From Sinobacterium norvegicum (GTDB lineage: Bacteria; Pseudomonadota; Gammaproteobacteria; Pseudomonadales; Sinobacteriaceae): a stretch of DNA of 64,000 bases. The DNA lies in assembly GCF_923077115.1 (NCBI RefSeq), contig NZ_CAKLPX010000001.1, forward strand, positions 62,001-126,000, read 5' to 3'. This document shows positions 62,821 through 64,000 of the stretch, piece after piece. Under the pieces are notes generated by a model, which did not search any database, had not been told where the DNA came from, and worked only from the letters and a program-made list of their open reading frames with translations. The translations under genes were made by a program, and so were the position numbers. Every line of letters starts with the position of its first letter. Within the stretch, counting starts at the first letter, position 1.

Positions 62821-64000
62821 ATGACCGTTGAAAAACTCACACTATCCGAGTTAGAGCAATACCTATCCAAAGCAGCCTGGATTCTTAAAGGTCCGGTAGA
62901 CGCCTCAGACTTCAAGGTTTACATCTTTCCGTTACTGTTCTTCAAACGTATTTCAGATGTATACGACGAAGAGTATCAAACCGCATTAGAAGAATCTGAC
63001 GGTGATACAGAGTACGCAGCTATGCCTGAAATGCATCGCTTCGAAATACCAGAAGACTGTCACTGGAAGGATGTACGAGAAACTACCACTAATGTGGGGC
63101 AAGCGATAGAAAAAGCGTTACGTGGCATAGAACAAGCAAACCAAGAGTATCTCTATGGCATATTTGGTGATGCTCAATGGAGCAACAAAAACAAACTATC
63201 AGATAAGTTACTGATAGACCTGATAGAGCATTTCTCCCAATACACGCTAGGCCGTGAGAACGCTAACCCCGATATGCTGGGTAATGCCTATGAATATCTG
63301 ATAAAACACTTTGCTGATCTAACCAATAAAAAAGCGGGTGAATTTTATACACCACGTTCTGTTGTGCATTTATTAGGCTTGATACTCGATCCTCATGAAG
63401 GCGAAACCATCTACGACCCTGCCTGCGGAACCGGAGGTATGTTGCTGGAGTGTGTTGATCACTTAAGACACAACAATGAAGATTACCGAACGTTAAAGCT
63501 CTTTGGTCAGGAGAAGAACCTAACCTCCAGTTCCATCGCCAGAATGAATATGTTCCTGCATGGCATTGAAGATTTTAATGTATTGCGAGGTGATACCTTA
63601 CGCCAACCAGGCTTCTTCGAGGCCGATGGTTTACAAACCTTCGATTGCGTTATCGCTAACCCACCATTCTCCTTAAAAGACTGGGGTGCAGAAAATTGGG
63701 CTAATGATCCATTTGGCAGAAACATTGCTGGTGTACCACCTAAAGGCAATGGCGATATGGCTTGGGTGCAACACATGGTGAAATCCATGAATAGCACCGG
63801 TCGTATGACTGTAGTGCTGCCGCATGGCGCATTATTCCGTAAAGGTGCTGAAGGTAAAATCCGTAAAGAGCTACTTGAGCAAGATATGTTAGAAGCCGTA
63901 ATTGGTCTAGGCCCTAATGTGTTCTACGGCACCCAACTAGCCGCCTGTGTCATGGTCTTCAAGAAAAATAAAGAAGAAGAGAAAAAAGGCAAAGTATTAT
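62821..64000 (+). CDS. hsdM: HsdM: type I restriction-modification methyltransferase (partial, 5' part)
   Basis: An open frame of 393 codons runs off the window end. It starts with ATG 62821, two bases after the HNH gene. The N-terminal helical domain has LSKAAWILKGPVDASDFKVY and FPLLFFKRISDVYDEEY. The TP motif GEFYTPRSVVHLL precedes SAM motif I DPACGTGGM at 199-207 and the catalytic NPPF at 280-283, which marks an N6-adenine methyltransferase. hsdS and hsdR are expected to the right. The HNH gene immediately upstream suggests a defence operon. Confidence 0.95.
   Translation, partial: MTVEKLTLSELEQYLSKAAWILKGPVDASDFKVYIFPLLFFKRISDVYDEEYQTALEESDGDTEYAAMPEMHRFEIPEDCHWKDVRETTTNVGQAIEKALRGIEQANQEYLYGIFGDAQWSNKNKLSDKLLIDLIEHFSQYTLGRENANPDMLGNAYEYLIKHFADLTNKKAGEFYTPRSVVHLLGLILDPHEGETIYDPACGTGGMLLECVDHLRHNNEDYRTLKLFGQEKNLTSSSIARMNMFLHGIEDFNVLRGDTLRQPGFFEADGLQTFDCVIANPPFSLKDWGAENWANDPFGRNIAGVPPKGNGDMAWVQHMVKSMNSTGRMTVVLPHGALFRKGAEGKIRKELLEQDMLEAVIGLGPNVFYGTQLAACVMVFKKNKEEEKKGKVL

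Overview
The window looks like chromosomal DNA of a marine, heterotrophic gammaproteobacterium. The evidence is a complete Na+-translocating NADH:quinone reductase operon with its flavin and iron maturation factors, the order gacA-uvrC-pgsA-tRNA(Gly)-tRNA(Cys) shared with Escherichia coli, LolCDE and MsbA/LpxK/KdsB outer-membrane biogenesis genes, a PEP-CTERM-type protein, a TonB receptor and a LapA-like giant adhesin. No species can be named from sequence alone. No prophage, transposase, CRISPR array or rRNA is seen.

Layout. 1-6126: nqrA (3' end only)-nqrBCDEF-apbE-nqrM. 6132-11043: a glycerophosphodiesterase with a small exported partner, lolC-lolD-lolE (lipoprotein export) and a DUF2062 membrane protein. 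11166-19317: comEC, an ExbB/ExbD pair, then msbA-lpxK-kdsB-murB, so lipid A and peptidoglycan precursor supply. 19469-23522: gacA/uvrY, uvrC, pgsA and a five-gene tRNA array (Gly-Cys-Gly-Cys-Gly) with a stable-RNA type promoter and a terminator.

23630-30035 is an accessory block: a periplasmic PQQ/haem alcohol dehydrogenase, an alpha/beta-hydrolase with a non-serine nucleophile elbow, an M28-type peptidase, a membrane AraC regulator and a PEP-CTERM protein. It lies between the Gly/Cys tRNAs and tRNA-Leu(UAA) at 30669, which are adjacent in E. coli. 31006-36282 holds a TonB receptor, a coiled-coil small protein, an unidentified 272-residue protein and a divergent carotenoid/stilbene oxygenase. 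These could form one uptake and cleavage locus.

36353-55130 is the most striking region: a relic or start-less reading frame, then a 4245-residue repeat adhesin (12.7 kb) followed directly by its type I secretion ABC protein, membrane-fusion protein, TolC-like channel and an OmpA-like lipoprotein. The adhesin has an N-terminal LapA-type retention module, many VCBS, cadherin-like and Ig-like repeats, two modules unlike the repeats, and an Asp/His-rich tail without RTX nonapeptides.

55168-57800 has small housekeeping-like genes (lipoprotein hydrolase, SET protein, haemolysin III family, MOSC). 57971-60960 has a tightly linked pair of unrecognised genes and a membrane-anchored coiled-coil protein. 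61113-64000 starts a defence-like operon: SAM methyltransferase, a multi-domain HNH endonuclease, and hsdM of a type I restriction-modification system running off the window end.
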